From: Thiocapsa sp.
GTDB lineage: Bacteria; Pseudomonadota; Gammaproteobacteria; Chromatiales; Chromatiaceae
Length of the DNA: 64,000 nt
Assembly (NCBI RefSeq): GCF_018399035.1
Contig: NZ_CP073760.1
Coordinates: forward strand, 2,980,001-3,044,000
Direction: 5' to 3'
Under the pieces are notes generated by a model. It searched no databases. It saw only the letters and a program-made list of their open reading frames with translations, and had not been told where the DNA came from. Both the position numbers and the translations under genes were made by a program. Shown here piece by piece: positions 55,983 to 64,000 of this stretch (within the stretch, counting starts at the first letter, position 1; every line of letters begins with the position of its first letter).

Positions 55983-58346
55983 CTACTTACCCGGACGCAC
56001 CAAACCCCCGAGGCCGACCGCCTCGAGCGCATCCAGAAGCAGGCGTCGCACCGACGCCGCATCCTCGCATTGCAGGGCCACCTTGAGCACCTCGCGGGCC
56101 CGTGCCCGACTGATGCTGCGGATGACGCGCTTCACACGCAGCAGGCTTCCCGCTCCCATACTCAGGCTATGCACGCCCATCCCGAGCAGGAGGAAGGTCG
56201 CGAGCGGATCCCCGGCCATCTCCCCGCAGACGCTTACCTCGCGGCCATGCACGCGGGCGCCGGCGAGGATCTGCAGCAGCGCGCGCAAGACCGCCGGATG
56301 AAACTCGTCGTAGAGTTTCGCGACGTGGGCGTTGTTGCGATCGACCGCGAGGAGATACTGGGTGAGGTCGTTGGTCCCGACGGAGAGGAAATCGACCCGT
56401 CGTGCGAGCGCTTCGCACTGGTAGACGGCGGCCGGGACCTCGATCATCACGCCGATCGGCGGCAGTTTGACCTGATAGCCCTCTTCGAGCAGCTCCTCGT
56501 GGGCGCGATGGATCAGCAGCAGTGCCTCGTCGACCTCCCCGACCGTGCTGATCATGGGCAAGAGGATCTGCAGATTATCCAGCCCGATGGCCGCGCGCAG
56601 GATGGCGCGAACCTGGGTCAAGAAGATCTCGGGCTGATCGAGCGTGATCCGGATGCCGCGCCAGCCCAAAAAAGGGTTGGCCTCGTGCATCGGAAAATAG
56701 GGCAACGGCTTATCCCCGCCGATATCCAGGGTCCGGATCGTCACGGGGCGCGGGGCAAACAGTTCCAGTACCCGCCGATAGTTCGACATCTGCGCGGCCT
56801 CGCCCGGAAAGGTATCGCGCACGATGAAGGGCAGCTCGGTGCGGTAGAGTCCGACACCCGCGGATTCCTCGATGCCGAGCGGACGCGCCTCGGAGACCAG
56901 ACCCGTATTCAGATACAGGGGCACCAGATAGCCGTCGGTGGTTTCGGCCGGGAGATAACGCAACGCCTGCAGCTCGCTCGTGAGGGCCGCGTCGTCTTCG
57001 GCGAGACGCTGATACTCGGCGCGAACGGTGGGGCCGGGGGCGACGTAGACCCGCCCGCGGTAGCCATCCACCACCAGCTCGCGTCCTTCGACACGCCCGA
57101 CCGGCAGGTCCGCGACGGCCATTGCCGCCGGTACGCCCATCCCGCGCGCCAGGATGCCCACGTGCGAGGAGCCCGAGCCGGTGGTCGAGACGATCCCCGC
57201 CAACATCTCGCGCGGGACGTCGGCGATCTGCATGGCGCTGATCTCGTCGCCGACCAGGATGGTGTTTGGCATGTACTTGATCGGCGCCGCGTTCAGCTTC
57301 TGCAGATGGGTCAGGATGCAGCGACCGAGATCGCGCACATCCGAGCCACGCTCGCGCAGATAGGCATCGTCCATGTCGTCGAACACCTTGGCGTGCTCGG
57401 CGATGGTCTCGCGCAGCGCCCCGGGCGCCCAATTGCCGGCGCGGATGCGCGAGAGGGTCCCGTCGATCAGGGTGTCGCTCTCGAGCATCAGACGCCAGGC
57501 GTCGAACAAGGCCATGTCCTCGGCGCTGAGATGGGCCTGGGTCCGCACCGCGAAGCGGTCCAGATCCTCGGCGACATGCTCCACGGCACCGAGAAAATCC
57601 TTGGCCTCGTTGTCCACATTCTCCGCACGCCGATCCGGAACGGCGTTGAGATCGGCCGGCGGGTAGACCACCACCGCGGTCCCGATGCCGATGCCGGGCG
57701 AGGCCGGCAAGCCGGGCAGGAAGCGCTGCGGGATCCCGTCGTCCTGCAGACGCGCCAGCTCGCCGTTGGTGCGTGCGAAGGTGATGGCGCCGGCGAGCTG
57801 GGACGCCAGAGTGACGACGAAGGTCACCTCGTCGTCGCCGAAATGGCGTTTCTCGCGTTGTCGCAGGACCAGCACACCCAGGACCTTGCGATTCTGGATG
57901 ATGGGCGCGCCGAGGAACCCGTGATAGTGCTCTTCGCCGGTATCCGTGATGCGCTGGTAGCGCGGATGGCTGACCGCGTCGTCCAGGTTGATCGGCTCGG
58001 CACGCTCGCTGACCAGCCCGATCAGCCCTCGCCCCATCTCCAGGCGCACCCGACCGACCGCCTTGGCACGCAGCCCGTCGGTGGCATGCAGGACATGCCG
58101 ACGGTTGTCGAAATCGTTCAGATAGACCGAGCAGACGTCGGCCCCGACGGCGTGTTTGACCCGCTGAACGATGATGGTGAGGGCGCGCTCGAGGTCGGGT
58201 GCGTTGTTGACCTCCTGCACGATGCGGCGCAGCGATTCGAGCATCGGCGAGCGTTGGCCCGCAGCTGCCGAGGATCCGGCGACCGACGCGCCGCTGTCGA
58301 GCCCGACCGACCCTCGCTCGAGGTGCTCCGCGGCGAGACCTGTCAT
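55983..58346 (-). CDS. ptsP: Phosphoenolpyruvate-protein phosphotransferase PtsP (EI-Ntr)
   Basis: PtsP transfers phosphate from PEP to NPr in the nitrogen PTS. The 787-residue product has an N-terminal GAF domain (about residues 45-185, [21 protein letters not shown]), then an EI domain with [19 protein letters not shown] (phosphorylated His) and the C-terminal PEP-binding barrel ([43 protein letters not shown]). ATG 58346 overlaps the rppH stop by four bases. rppH-ptsP is a common pair. Confidence 0.95.
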   Translation of the reverse strand: MTGLAAEHLERGSVGLDSGASVAGSSAAAGQRSPMLESLRRIVQEVNNAPDLERALTIIVQRVKHAVGADVCSVYLNDFDNRRHVLHATDGLRAKAVGRVRLEMGRGLIGLVSERAEPINLDDAVSHPRYQRITDTGEEHYHGFLGAPIIQNRKVLGVLVLRQREKRHFGDDEVTFVVTLASQLAGAITFARTNGELARLQDDGIPQRFLPGLPASPGIGIGTAVVVYPPADLNAVPDRRAENVDNEAKDFLGAVEHVAEDLDRFAVRTQAHLSAEDMALFDAWRLMLESDTLIDGTLSRIRAGNWAPGALRETIAEHAKVFDDMDDAYLRERGSDVRDLGRCILTHLQKLNAAPIKYMPNTILVGDEISAMQIADVPREMLAGIVSTTGSGSSHVGILARGMGVPAAMAVADLPVGRVEGRELVVDGYRGRVYVAPGPTVRAEYQRLAEDDAALTSELQALRYLPAETTDGYLVPLYLNTGLVSEARPLGIEESAGVGLYRTELPFIVRDTFPGEAAQMSNYRRVLELFAPRPVTIRTLDIGGDKPLPYFPMHEANPFLGWRGIRITLDQPEIFLTQVRAILRAAIGLDNLQILLPMISTVGEVDEALLLIHRAHEELLEEGYQVKLPPIGVMIEVPAAVYQCEALARRVDFLSVGTNDLTQYLLAVDRNNAHVAKLYDEFHPAVLRALLQILAGARVHGREVSVCGEMAGDPLATFLLLGMGVHSLSMGAGSLLRVKRVIRSISRARAREVLKVALQCEDAASVRRLLLDALEAVGLGGLVRPGK

Positions 58347-58882
58347 CGTCCGCGCTGGTGCATCAAGCCGACCACCCGGGACTGATTGTCCTCGCGGGCG
58401 GGCGGGCCCTCGGGGTAGAGGCTCGGGGCGAGCTCCTCGAGCGCCTGCATGTAGACACGGCGCTTGAAGTAGACCACTTCATGCAGCGGCTGCCAGTAGC
58501 GGACCCAGCGCCAGGCATCGAACTCGGGCTTGTCGGTCTTGTCCAGACAGAAGGCGTCCTCGCCGCAATCCACCCGCAACATGAACCAGACCTGCTTCTG
58601 ACCGATGCAGGTCGGACCGCAATGCCGACGGATGTAGCGTTTGGGGAGGTGATATCTAAGCCAACCGCGAGTGCAGCCAAGGATGGTGACCTGCCTGGAC
58701 TGAAGTCCGACCTCCTCCTCGAGCTCGCGATACATGGCCTGCTCGGGCGTCTCGTCGGAATGAATCCCGCCCTGCGGAAACTGCCAGGCATTCTGGCCGA
58801 CGCGACGACCCCAAAATAGACGACGGTCCCGATTGCTCAGGATAATGCCGACGTTGGGTCTGAAACCGTCGTGATCGATCAA
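58343..58882 (-). CDS. rppH: RNA pyrophosphohydrolase RppH
   Basis: RppH removes pyrophosphate from mRNA 5' ends to trigger decay. The Nudix box [22 protein letters not shown] is intact, with [21 protein letters not shown] upstream. TTG 58882 is chosen because it aligns with the E. coli start (MIDDDGYRPNVGI) and gives 179 residues; ATG 58933 or 58969 would add 17-29 residues without family support. Confidence 0.92.
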   Translation of the reverse strand: MIDHDGFRPNVGIILSNRDRRLFWGRRVGQNAWQFPQGGIHSDETPEQAMYRELEEEVGLQSRQVTILGCTRGWLRYHLPKRYIRRHCGPTCIGQKQVWFMLRVDCGEDAFCLDKTDKPEFDAWRWVRYWQPLHEVVYFKRRVYMQALEELAPSLYPEGPPAREDNQSRVVGLMHQRGR

Positions 58883-59050
58883 GGAACCGAGTCCGTGAGG
58901 CCGTGTTGCCTCATTCTTCCACATCCGGCGCATGACCGGCAAGCAGACACCTGTATAAGCGATTGCCATTCAATGGCTTTCGCATGCCCCGAAACTGCCT
59001 GGAACACCCTCGCGGGGCACCGGGCGAAGTCGCCCGCCCCTGCTCTGCAG

Positions 59051-59075
59051 GGGCCGTTCAACCGCCGGACCCAGG
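59051..59075 (+). repeat. End-sequence of repeat family 2
   Basis: GGGCCGTTCAACCGCCGGAC followed by CCAGG matches the ends of the 230-bp element at 22473-22702. Just before it is a perfect hairpin GCCCCTG-CTCTG-CAGGGGC (59036-59054). A partner end was not found nearby, so this is a solo end or remnant. The rest of the rppH-HAD gap (58883-59189) shows no other signal. Confidence 0.6.
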
Positions 59076-59189
59076 TTGAAACCCCGGCTTGATTCCGCGA
59101 CTATCCGGCAAAGCGAGACCACAAGTCGGCGCCCGAGCAGGACGCCAATGCGCACCGTACCGCGAGACATCAACCGAAGGACTGAGGAC

Positions 59190-59846
59190 ATGGCGCTGGC
59201 GATCTTCGATCTGGACAACACCCTCTTGGCAGGCGACTCCGATTATCTCTGGGGTCGCTTCCTCGCCGCCGAGGGGATCGTCGATGCAGATCATTACGAG
59301 CACGAGAACGAGCGCTTCTATCGCGAATACAAGGACGGGACCCTGGATATCGGGGAATTCTTGAGGTTCTCCCTGCGGCCGCTGCGCGATCACCCACGCG
59401 CGCATCTCGAGGCGCTGCGCGAGCGCTTTGTCGCCGAGCTGATCGCGCCCATCATGCTCCCGGCCGCCAAAGACCTCGTCGAGTCGCACCGCGCGGCCGG
59501 CGACACCCTCATGATCATTACCGCGACCAACGCCTTCGTCACGGCCCCGATCGCGCAGCGCTTCGGAATCGCGCATCTGATCGCGACGCTGCCGGCGGAG
59601 GAGAACGGACGTTTCACCGGCGAGCCGGCCGGCCAACCGGCGTTCCGCGAGGGCAAGGTCGAGCGTCTGCAGACCTGGCTGCGCGCGCATCGAGAGGATC
59701 TCGGCGGGAGCAGCTTCTACAGCGACTCGCACAACGACCTTCCCCTCCTGGAACGCGTCGACCGGCCGGTCGCGGTCGACCCCGATCCCCAGCTGCGCGC
59801 GACAGCCCGGTCGCGCGGGTGGCCCGTCATCTCGCTGAGGCGCTGA
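59190..59846 (+). CDS. HAD-superfamily phosphatase (SerB-like, HAD-IB)
   Basis: A 218-residue HAD phosphatase: motif I LAIFDLDNTLLAGDSD, motif II LMIITATNAFV and motif III SFYSDSHNDLPLLE, all active-site Asp present. This HAD-IB subtype includes histidinol-phosphatase and phosphoserine-phosphatase-like enzymes; the substrate is not predictable. ATG 59190 is preceded by GGACTGAGG, and it starts the conserved region. Confidence 0.85.
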   Translation: MALAIFDLDNTLLAGDSDYLWGRFLAAEGIVDADHYEHENERFYREYKDGTLDIGEFLRFSLRPLRDHPRAHLEALRERFVAELIAPIMLPAAKDLVESHRAAGDTLMIITATNAFVTAPIAQRFGIAHLIATLPAEENGRFTGEPAGQPAFREGKVERLQTWLRAHREDLGGSSFYSDSHNDLPLLERVDRPVAVDPDPQLRATARSRGWPVISLRR

Positions 59847-60014
59847 ACCCCGGGGTCCAACGCCGCCTATTCCCTACCTGGCTCCCTTCATGGCGCCCTT
59901 CAGGGCGGCGTTCACATCGACGTTCACAGCGGCGTCACGCAGCCCACATACGCCCGCAATACTCCGTATCTATGATGGCCCTCCACGCAAAGGTTCTTTT
60001 TCCGAGGGCATGCA

Positions 60015-60782
60015 ATGGTTGCGACTGCGTCTGCGTTGACCGCCAAGCGCGGCGAACGCCTTTTTGTCGAGCTCGCCACCTCCGAGTCGGAGATCCGCGA
60101 GGCACAAGCCCTTAGATATCGGGTCTTCGGGGAGGAGTTGGGCGCGAAGCTGAAGACGGGCCCGAGCGGACTGGACGTGGACGAGCTCGATGCGTACTGC
60201 CAGCATCTCTTGGTGCGCGACACGCGCACCGGCGAGGTCGTCGGCTGCACGCGGATCTTGACCGACCGCAACGCCGCGCGCATCGGTCGGTTCTATTCCG
60301 AGAGCGAATTCGACCTGGGGGCGATCCCCCGGCTTAAGGGGCGCCTCCTCGAGGTCGGTCGGACCTGCATCTCGGCGGAGTTTCGACAAGGCACGGCGAT
60401 CGCCGTGCTCTGGTCCGGGCTGGCCGGGTTCATCCAGCTCCACGGCTTCGATTATCTGTTCGGCTGCGCCAGCATGCCGCTCGGCGAAGACGACATCCAG
60501 GCCGCGGCCATCATGAACCGCTTGCGGCGAAACGCCATGGTCTCGCCCGAGTTGCGCGTGATCCCGCACGTGCCGCTGCGCACCGCACAGGTGCCCGACG
60601 ATGTCCTGGATGCGCCCCTGCCGACCTTGCTGCGCACTTACGTGAGACTCGGCGCAAAGGTTTGCGGAGAGCCCTGCCGCGATCCCGATTTCGGCGTCGC
60701 GGACGTCCTCATGCTGCTCGATGTGGACGCGCTGAATCCGACCTATTCACGGCACTTTTTCGATCGCACCGCGAGTCTGTGA
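60015..60782 (+). CDS. olsB: Ornithine N-acyltransferase OlsB-like
   Basis: A 255-residue GNAT-fold protein: EIREAQALRYRVFGEELGA, DAYCQHLLVRDTRTGEVVGCTRIL, LEVGRTCISAEFRQG and FDYLFGCASM. OlsB transfers a 3-hydroxyacyl chain from ACP to the amino group of ornithine, giving lyso-ornithine lipid. The pairing with an OlsA-like gene four bases downstream supports this. ATG 60015; a 168-bp gap precedes it without clear promoter. Confidence 0.8.
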   Translation: MVATASALTAKRGERLFVELATSESEIREAQALRYRVFGEELGAKLKTGPSGLDVDELDAYCQHLLVRDTRTGEVVGCTRILTDRNAARIGRFYSESEFDLGAIPRLKGRLLEVGRTCISAEFRQGTAIAVLWSGLAGFIQLHGFDYLFGCASMPLGEDDIQAAAIMNRLRRNAMVSPELRVIPHVPLRTAQVPDDVLDAPLPTLLRTYVRLGAKVCGEPCRDPDFGVADVLMLLDVDALNPTYSRHFFDRTASL

Positions 60783-60786
60783 CGCG

Positions 60787-61653
60787 ATGGAGCACGCACG
60801 GTCCGCTCGGCGGCTTGTCCTCATCCTCGCTCACCTGGGCAAGGGTGCAACGCTCGCGCTCTACATCGGTCTCCTTGCGCGACTCGGTCGGCGACCGACA
60901 CGGATCCCGGACATGACCCGGCGCTGGCACCGACGCCTCTGCGCGATCCTCGGCATCCGGATTCGCGTCTTCGGCGGCGCGCAGCCCGGATGCCTCTTGA
61001 TCGGCAACCATATCTCTTGGCTCGACATCCCCGTGGTCGGCGCGCAAGGCGAGATCGCATTCCTCTCCAAGGCCGAAGTGCGCGATTGGCCACTGATCGG
61101 CTGGCTTGCCGAGACGGCGGGAACGCTGTTCGTCGAGCGCGGCGCCATCCGCATCGACGAGATCGCAGGGAGGCTGCGCAAGATCGGCCGAGATCGGACC
61201 TTGATGCTCTTTCCCGAAGGGACGACGAGCGACGGCTCGGACGTGCTGCGTTTCCACCCTCGCCTCTTTGCGCTGGCGCAGGAGACCGGGCTGATGATCC
61301 AACCCGTGGCCCTCGCCTACCGCGGCCACGCAGACGAGAGGCCCGACCCTGTTGCGCCCTTCATCGGCGAGGACACCCTTCTCGCCCATTTGCTGCGGGT
61401 GATTCGCCACCCCGGGCTCACCGCGGAGGTTCATTTCCTCCCCCCGACGGCGATCGGCGAAGACAACAACACCCGACGCCTGCTCGCCGAGCGCACCCGC
61501 GGCGCGATCGTCGAAGCACTCGGCATGCACCCGGACGCCGTGCCACGACACCCGAGCCGTGCGAATCCCGCTCGGATCCCGGACGCCGTTCCGGCCCCGC
61601 CCCCGGCTCGACCCGAATCCATACCGACCGGCGGAATCGCTCATGTCGCCTGA
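60787..61653 (+). CDS. olsA: Lyso-ornithine lipid O-acyltransferase OlsA-like
   Basis: A 288-residue acyltransferase of the PlsC family: an N-terminal hydrophobic helix, then NHISWLDIPVVGAQGE (HxxxxD), FPEGTTSDGSDVLRFHPRLF and VQPVALAYRG-type block (MIQPVALAYRGH). OlsA completes ornithine lipid by acylating the 3-hydroxyl. It could also serve phospholipid synthesis, but adjacency to OlsB argues otherwise. The C-terminal 40 residues are Pro/Ala-rich. The last 11 bases overlap the glycosyltransferase. Confidence 0.78.
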   Translation: MEHARSARRLVLILAHLGKGATLALYIGLLARLGRRPTRIPDMTRRWHRRLCAILGIRIRVFGGAQPGCLLIGNHISWLDIPVVGAQGEIAFLSKAEVRDWPLIGWLAETAGTLFVERGAIRIDEIAGRLRKIGRDRTLMLFPEGTTSDGSDVLRFHPRLFALAQETGLMIQPVALAYRGHADERPDPVAPFIGEDTLLAHLLRVIRHPGLTAEVHFLPPTAIGEDNNTRRLLAERTRGAIVEALGMHPDAVPRHPSRANPARIPDAVPAPPPARPESIPTGGIAHVA

Positions 61654-62878
61654 CATCATCCCGCGTGACACCGATACGCTTTCCGGGCGTCTGCGCATCG
61701 CGATCGTCACCGAGACCTATCCGCCCGAGATCAACGGCGTTGCCCACACCATGCGGCATCTCGCCGAGGGCTTGGCCGAGCGCGGACACGCCATCCAACT
61801 GATCCGCCCTCGACAGCACGGCGAGCAACGCGACCCGGCTGCACCGACGCTCGGCCGAATCGGCGTACACCTCGTCCCCGGCCTGCCGATCCCGGGTTAC
61901 CGAGGTCTGCGGTTCGGGCTTCCGGTCTATTGGCGGCTGCGCCGTCTCTGGGGCCGCGACGCACCGGATCTCGTCTATATCGCAACCCAGGGTCCACTCG
62001 GCCACGCCGCGCTCTCCGCCGCACACCGGCGCGGGATCCCGACGGTGACCGGATTCCACACCCAGTTTCAGCAGTACAGTCAACATTACGGTCTCGGCCT
62101 CTTCACCCATCAGATCGCCGAGACGCTGCGTCACTTCCACAACCGATCGGATGCAACCCTGGTGCCCACCGCCGAGCTGAAAACCGAGCTCTCGGGCGAG
62201 GGATTCCATGATGTCCACGTCTTCGGCCGCGGCGTGGACGTGGACCTCTTCTCCCCCGCTTGGCGCGACGAGGCGTTGAGACGCAGCTGGGGCTGCGACG
62301 AGGAGACCTTGGCTGTGCTCTACGTCGGGCGGATTGCACCGGAGAAGAATCTCGATCTCGCACGGGACGCCTTTCAGGCGATCCAATCCGCTCGACCGAA
62401 GGCGCGCTTCGTTCTCGTCGGCGAGGGCCCCGCGCGCGAGCACATCCAACGCGAAAACCCCGATTTCATCTGTCCCGGGTCCAAAATCGGCGTCGAGCTG
62501 TCGAAATATTACGCCTCGGGAGATCTCTTCCTCTTTCCGAGCCTGACCGAAACCTTCGGCAACGTCGTGCTCGAGGCGATGGCCAGCGCTCTACCGGTCG
62601 TCGCTTTCGATTATGCCGCGGCTCGATCCCTGATTGATCCCTGGCGGAACGGGGTTACATTACCCTTAGGGGATCGTGAAGCGTTCATCGTTGCCGGATG
62701 CGAGTTGGCCCGCGACCTGACACGCGTGCGAGAGCTCGGCGAACAGGCGCGCTGCGCGGCGGAGGAGATCAGTTGGGATCGCGTCATCCGGGGCGTCGAG
62801 GAGCGTCTCTTTCAGGTCATCCACCGACAACGTGGAACGGAGGCTTACCGTGCGACTGTGGCTACAACATCTGAATGA
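61643..62878 (+). CDS. GT4 glycosyltransferase (GDP-mannose-dependent alpha-mannosyltransferase-like)
   Basis: A 411-residue GT-B enzyme with RIAIVTETYPPEINGVAHTM, PTVTGFHTQFQQYSQHYG, VFGRGVDVDLFSP, VLYVGRIAPEKNLDLA and the donor-site EX7E in LTETFGNVVLEAMASALPV. Related enzymes add mannose or glucuronic acid to lipid acceptors (MgtA-like). The acceptor here is unknown; its operon neighbours suggest membrane lipid. ATG 61643 overlaps olsA. Confidence 0.8.
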   Translation: MSPDIIPRDTDTLSGRLRIAIVTETYPPEINGVAHTMRHLAEGLAERGHAIQLIRPRQHGEQRDPAAPTLGRIGVHLVPGLPIPGYRGLRFGLPVYWRLRRLWGRDAPDLVYIATQGPLGHAALSAAHRRGIPTVTGFHTQFQQYSQHYGLGLFTHQIAETLRHFHNRSDATLVPTAELKTELSGEGFHDVHVFGRGVDVDLFSPAWRDEALRRSWGCDEETLAVLYVGRIAPEKNLDLARDAFQAIQSARPKARFVLVGEGPAREHIQRENPDFICPGSKIGVELSKYYASGDLFLFPSLTETFGNVVLEAMASALPVVAFDYAAARSLIDPWRNGVTLPLGDREAFIVAGCELARDLTRVRELGEQARCAAEEISWDRVIRGVEERLFQVIHRQRGTEAYRATVATTSE

Positions 62879-63377
62879 GATCGAGGTATCGCTCTGCCGG
62901 ACCTGGAGCCGAGGCGGTCGACGACGCTGGGTTCAACGCCCTTTCGCCGTCATCAGTCGACTCGGCGACGGGGTCTTCTGGTACAGCTTGATCGCCATCC
63001 TGCCGATGACCCACGGTCTTCTGGGCCTCAAGGCCAGCATGCACATGCTCGCCACGGGGGGCGTCGCGCTTATACTCTACAAGTCCCTCAAGGTCTACAC
63101 GCGGCGCGAACGGCCCTGCCACTATGCCGCCGAGATCATCGCCCTGGTTCCCCCGCTCGACCGCTACAGCTTTCCCTCCGGCCATACGCTGCATGCCGTG
63201 AGTTTCTCGAGCGTTGCCATCTACTATATTCCCGAGCTCGCCTGGATCCTCGTGCCCTTCACCATGCTGGTCGCCAGCTCGCGGATCATCCTCGGCCTGC
63301 ATTATCCCAGCGATGTGCTGGTCGCGACCGTGATCGGACTCGCACTGGCCTTTACCGGAATCTTGATTGTGGCTTGA
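62850..63377 (+). CDS. PAP2-family lipid phosphatase
   Basis: A 175-residue membrane phosphatase with the three PAP2 motifs: KVYTRRERP, YSFPSGHTLH and SSRIILGLHYPSD, and four or five hydrophobic segments. Candidates are phosphatidate, phosphatidylglycerophosphate or undecaprenyl-diphosphate phosphatase. GTG 62850 is chosen because GGAACGGAGG precedes it; GTG 62832 would add six residues. It overlaps the glycosyltransferase by 29 bases. Confidence 0.85.
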   Translation: MRLWLQHLNEIEVSLCRTWSRGGRRRWVQRPFAVISRLGDGVFWYSLIAILPMTHGLLGLKASMHMLATGGVALILYKSLKVYTRRERPCHYAAEIIALVPPLDRYSFPSGHTLHAVSFSSVAIYYIPELAWILVPFTMLVASSRIILGLHYPSDVLVATVIGLALAFTGILIVA

Positions 63378-63451
63378 GCCTCGAAACGGGCGTGTTCATA
63401 ACACCCGCCGGTCCGCCCCGCTCTGCGACGAAACGAGGCCTCGGGAAATGC

Positions 63452-63481
63452 AAAAAGGCCGGGCGATTGCCCGGCCTTTTT
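63452..63481. terminator. Bidirectional rho-independent terminator
   Basis: A 13-bp perfect stem AAAAAGGCCGGGC / GCCCGGCCTTTTT around the loop GATT, with A- and T-runs on both sides. It lies between the convergent PAP2 and sulfur globule protein genes and would end transcripts from either. Confidence 0.9.
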
Positions 63482-63522
63482 GCTGCGGCGCACACGCGGT
63501 GCGCCGAACCATCGGAGCGGTC

Positions 63523-63888
63523 TTACTTGGCTTCAGGCTGAGCCGGAGCGGCAGGCGCCATCGGGGCAACCGGCGCTGCATAGGGGTAGGCATACGGGTA
63601 ACCGCCGCCGTAGTACGGAGCGCCGTAGCCGTAGTAGGGGTTGTTGTAGCCGTAGCCGTAGCCGTGGCCGTAACCGCGACCGCGACCGTAGCCGCGCCCG
63701 GTGCCGCCGCCGCTCATGCCGAAGTTGAAATCACCGTAGCCGTCGCCGAACATGTCGCCGAAGGTATCGCCGAGACCGGAACCGTAGCCGGGGCCGTACC
63801 CGCCGTAACCCGGACCCCACCAAGCGGACGCGGAAGCGGAGGCACCGAGGAAGGCGGCAATGGCAGCAGCAGTCGCAAGCTTGTTCAT
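63523..63888 (-). CDS. Sulfur globule envelope protein (CV1/CV2-like)
   Basis: A 121-residue secreted protein: signal peptide [20 protein letters not shown], then Gly/Tyr-rich repeats ([47 protein letters not shown]) and a Pro/Ala tail. Composition and the FGDMFGDG block match the sulfur globule proteins of Allochromatium vinosum and Thiocapsa, which coat intracellular sulfur deposits. Which paralogue (SgpA or SgpB) is not certain. It is the best clue to the organism. ATG 63888 has GGAGAATAGA upstream. Confidence 0.88.
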   Translation of the reverse strand: MNKLATAAAIAAFLGASASASAWWGPGYGGYGPGYGSGLGDTFGDMFGDGYGDFNFGMSGGGTGRGYGRGRGYGHGYGYGYNNPYYGYGAPYYGGGYPYAYPYAAPVAPMAPAAPAQPEAK

Positions 63889-63956
63889 TCTATTCTCCGG
63901 ATCGATTTATGTTGTTGGCAGCAAGCGTAGATGCCCGATGAACATCCACGGAACGC

Positions 63957-63984
63957 ATTATATTAGCAAATGATTAAATATGAA
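63957..63984 (-). promoter_or_regulatory. Promoter of the sulfur globule protein gene
   Basis: TATAAT (63957-63962, minus strand) with TTCATA 16 bp upstream (63979-63984) in an AT-rich stretch. The consensus -10 suits an abundantly expressed structural protein. The leader would be about 60 bases. Confidence 0.6.
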
Positions 63985-64000
63985 ATAAGTAATATCAATC

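Noticed and set aside
56070..58385. Open frame of 771 codons opposite ptsP
   Set aside because: Shadow of ptsP with His/Arg/Gln-rich composition.

Overview
The window is high-GC gammaproteobacterial chromosome and most probably comes from a purple sulfur bacterium (Chromatiaceae, Thiocapsa/Allochromatium-like). The strongest marker is the secreted Gly/Tyr-rich protein at the right end (63523-63888), which looks like a sulfur globule envelope protein. The complete dcw cell-wall cluster, the secA-dciA-lpxC neighbourhood and the rsmI-lpoA-yraN-dolP block are gammaproteobacterial in order. Species is not determinable from the window alone.

Layout. 1-564: 5' part of glcE (glycolate oxidase subunit), then a repeat-filled gap. 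1121-3055: yebC-ruvC-ruvA on the minus strand. 3305-5296: large LOG-domain protein. 5687-6550: MipA/OmpV outer-membrane protein. 6529-19555: one long, tightly overlapping plus-strand operon for an aryl-polyene (xanthomonadin-like) pigment. It has two methyltransferases, a chorismatase-like enzyme, ACP, AMP ligase, two dehydratases, acyltransferase, LolA-like protein, RND/MMPL exporter, ketosynthase plus chain-length-factor partner, a 3'-truncated ketoreductase and a glycosyltransferase. 19682-22950: lipoproteins, a YdcF-like protein and a radical SAM protein. 23141-24111: zapD-yacG. 24117-29172: Nudix/ThiE fusion, argJ and secA (minus). 29544-31191: M23 peptidase and, divergently, dciA. 31188-49988: lpxC and the dcw cluster mraZ-rsmH-ftsL-ftsI-murE*-murF-mraY-murD-ftsW/murG-murC-murB-ddl-ftsQ-ftsA-ftsZ, all transcribed leftward. 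About 50290-50658: RNase P RNA. 50730-54551: rsmI, then divergent lpoA-yraN-dolP. 54529-55956: glcD. 55983-58882: rppH-ptsP (minus). 59190-63377: HAD phosphatase, ornithine-lipid acyltransferases OlsB/OlsA, a GT4 glycosyltransferase and a PAP2 phosphatase. 63523-63888: sulfur globule protein.

How it works together. The pigment operon would take an aryl head group from chorismate, activate it with the AMP ligase, extend it on the ACP with KS/CLF and the dehydratases, and deliver a lipid-like product to the outer membrane through the exporter and LolA-like protein. The dcw block makes lipid II and the divisome. LpoA, DolP, LpxC, OlsBA and PAP2 are other envelope functions.

Most unusual points: (1) the MurE in the dcw cluster lacks its N-terminal domain and nearly all catalytic motifs; (2) FtsW and MurG are one uninterrupted reading frame; (3) the pigment ketoreductase is cut off before its active site; (4) a modular dispersed repeat family (about 85-bp units with TAAACCGCG ends, often joined by AT-rich linkers) occurs at five sites and donates stop codons to two genes; (5) a second repeat family forms a 230-bp inverted-repeat element.
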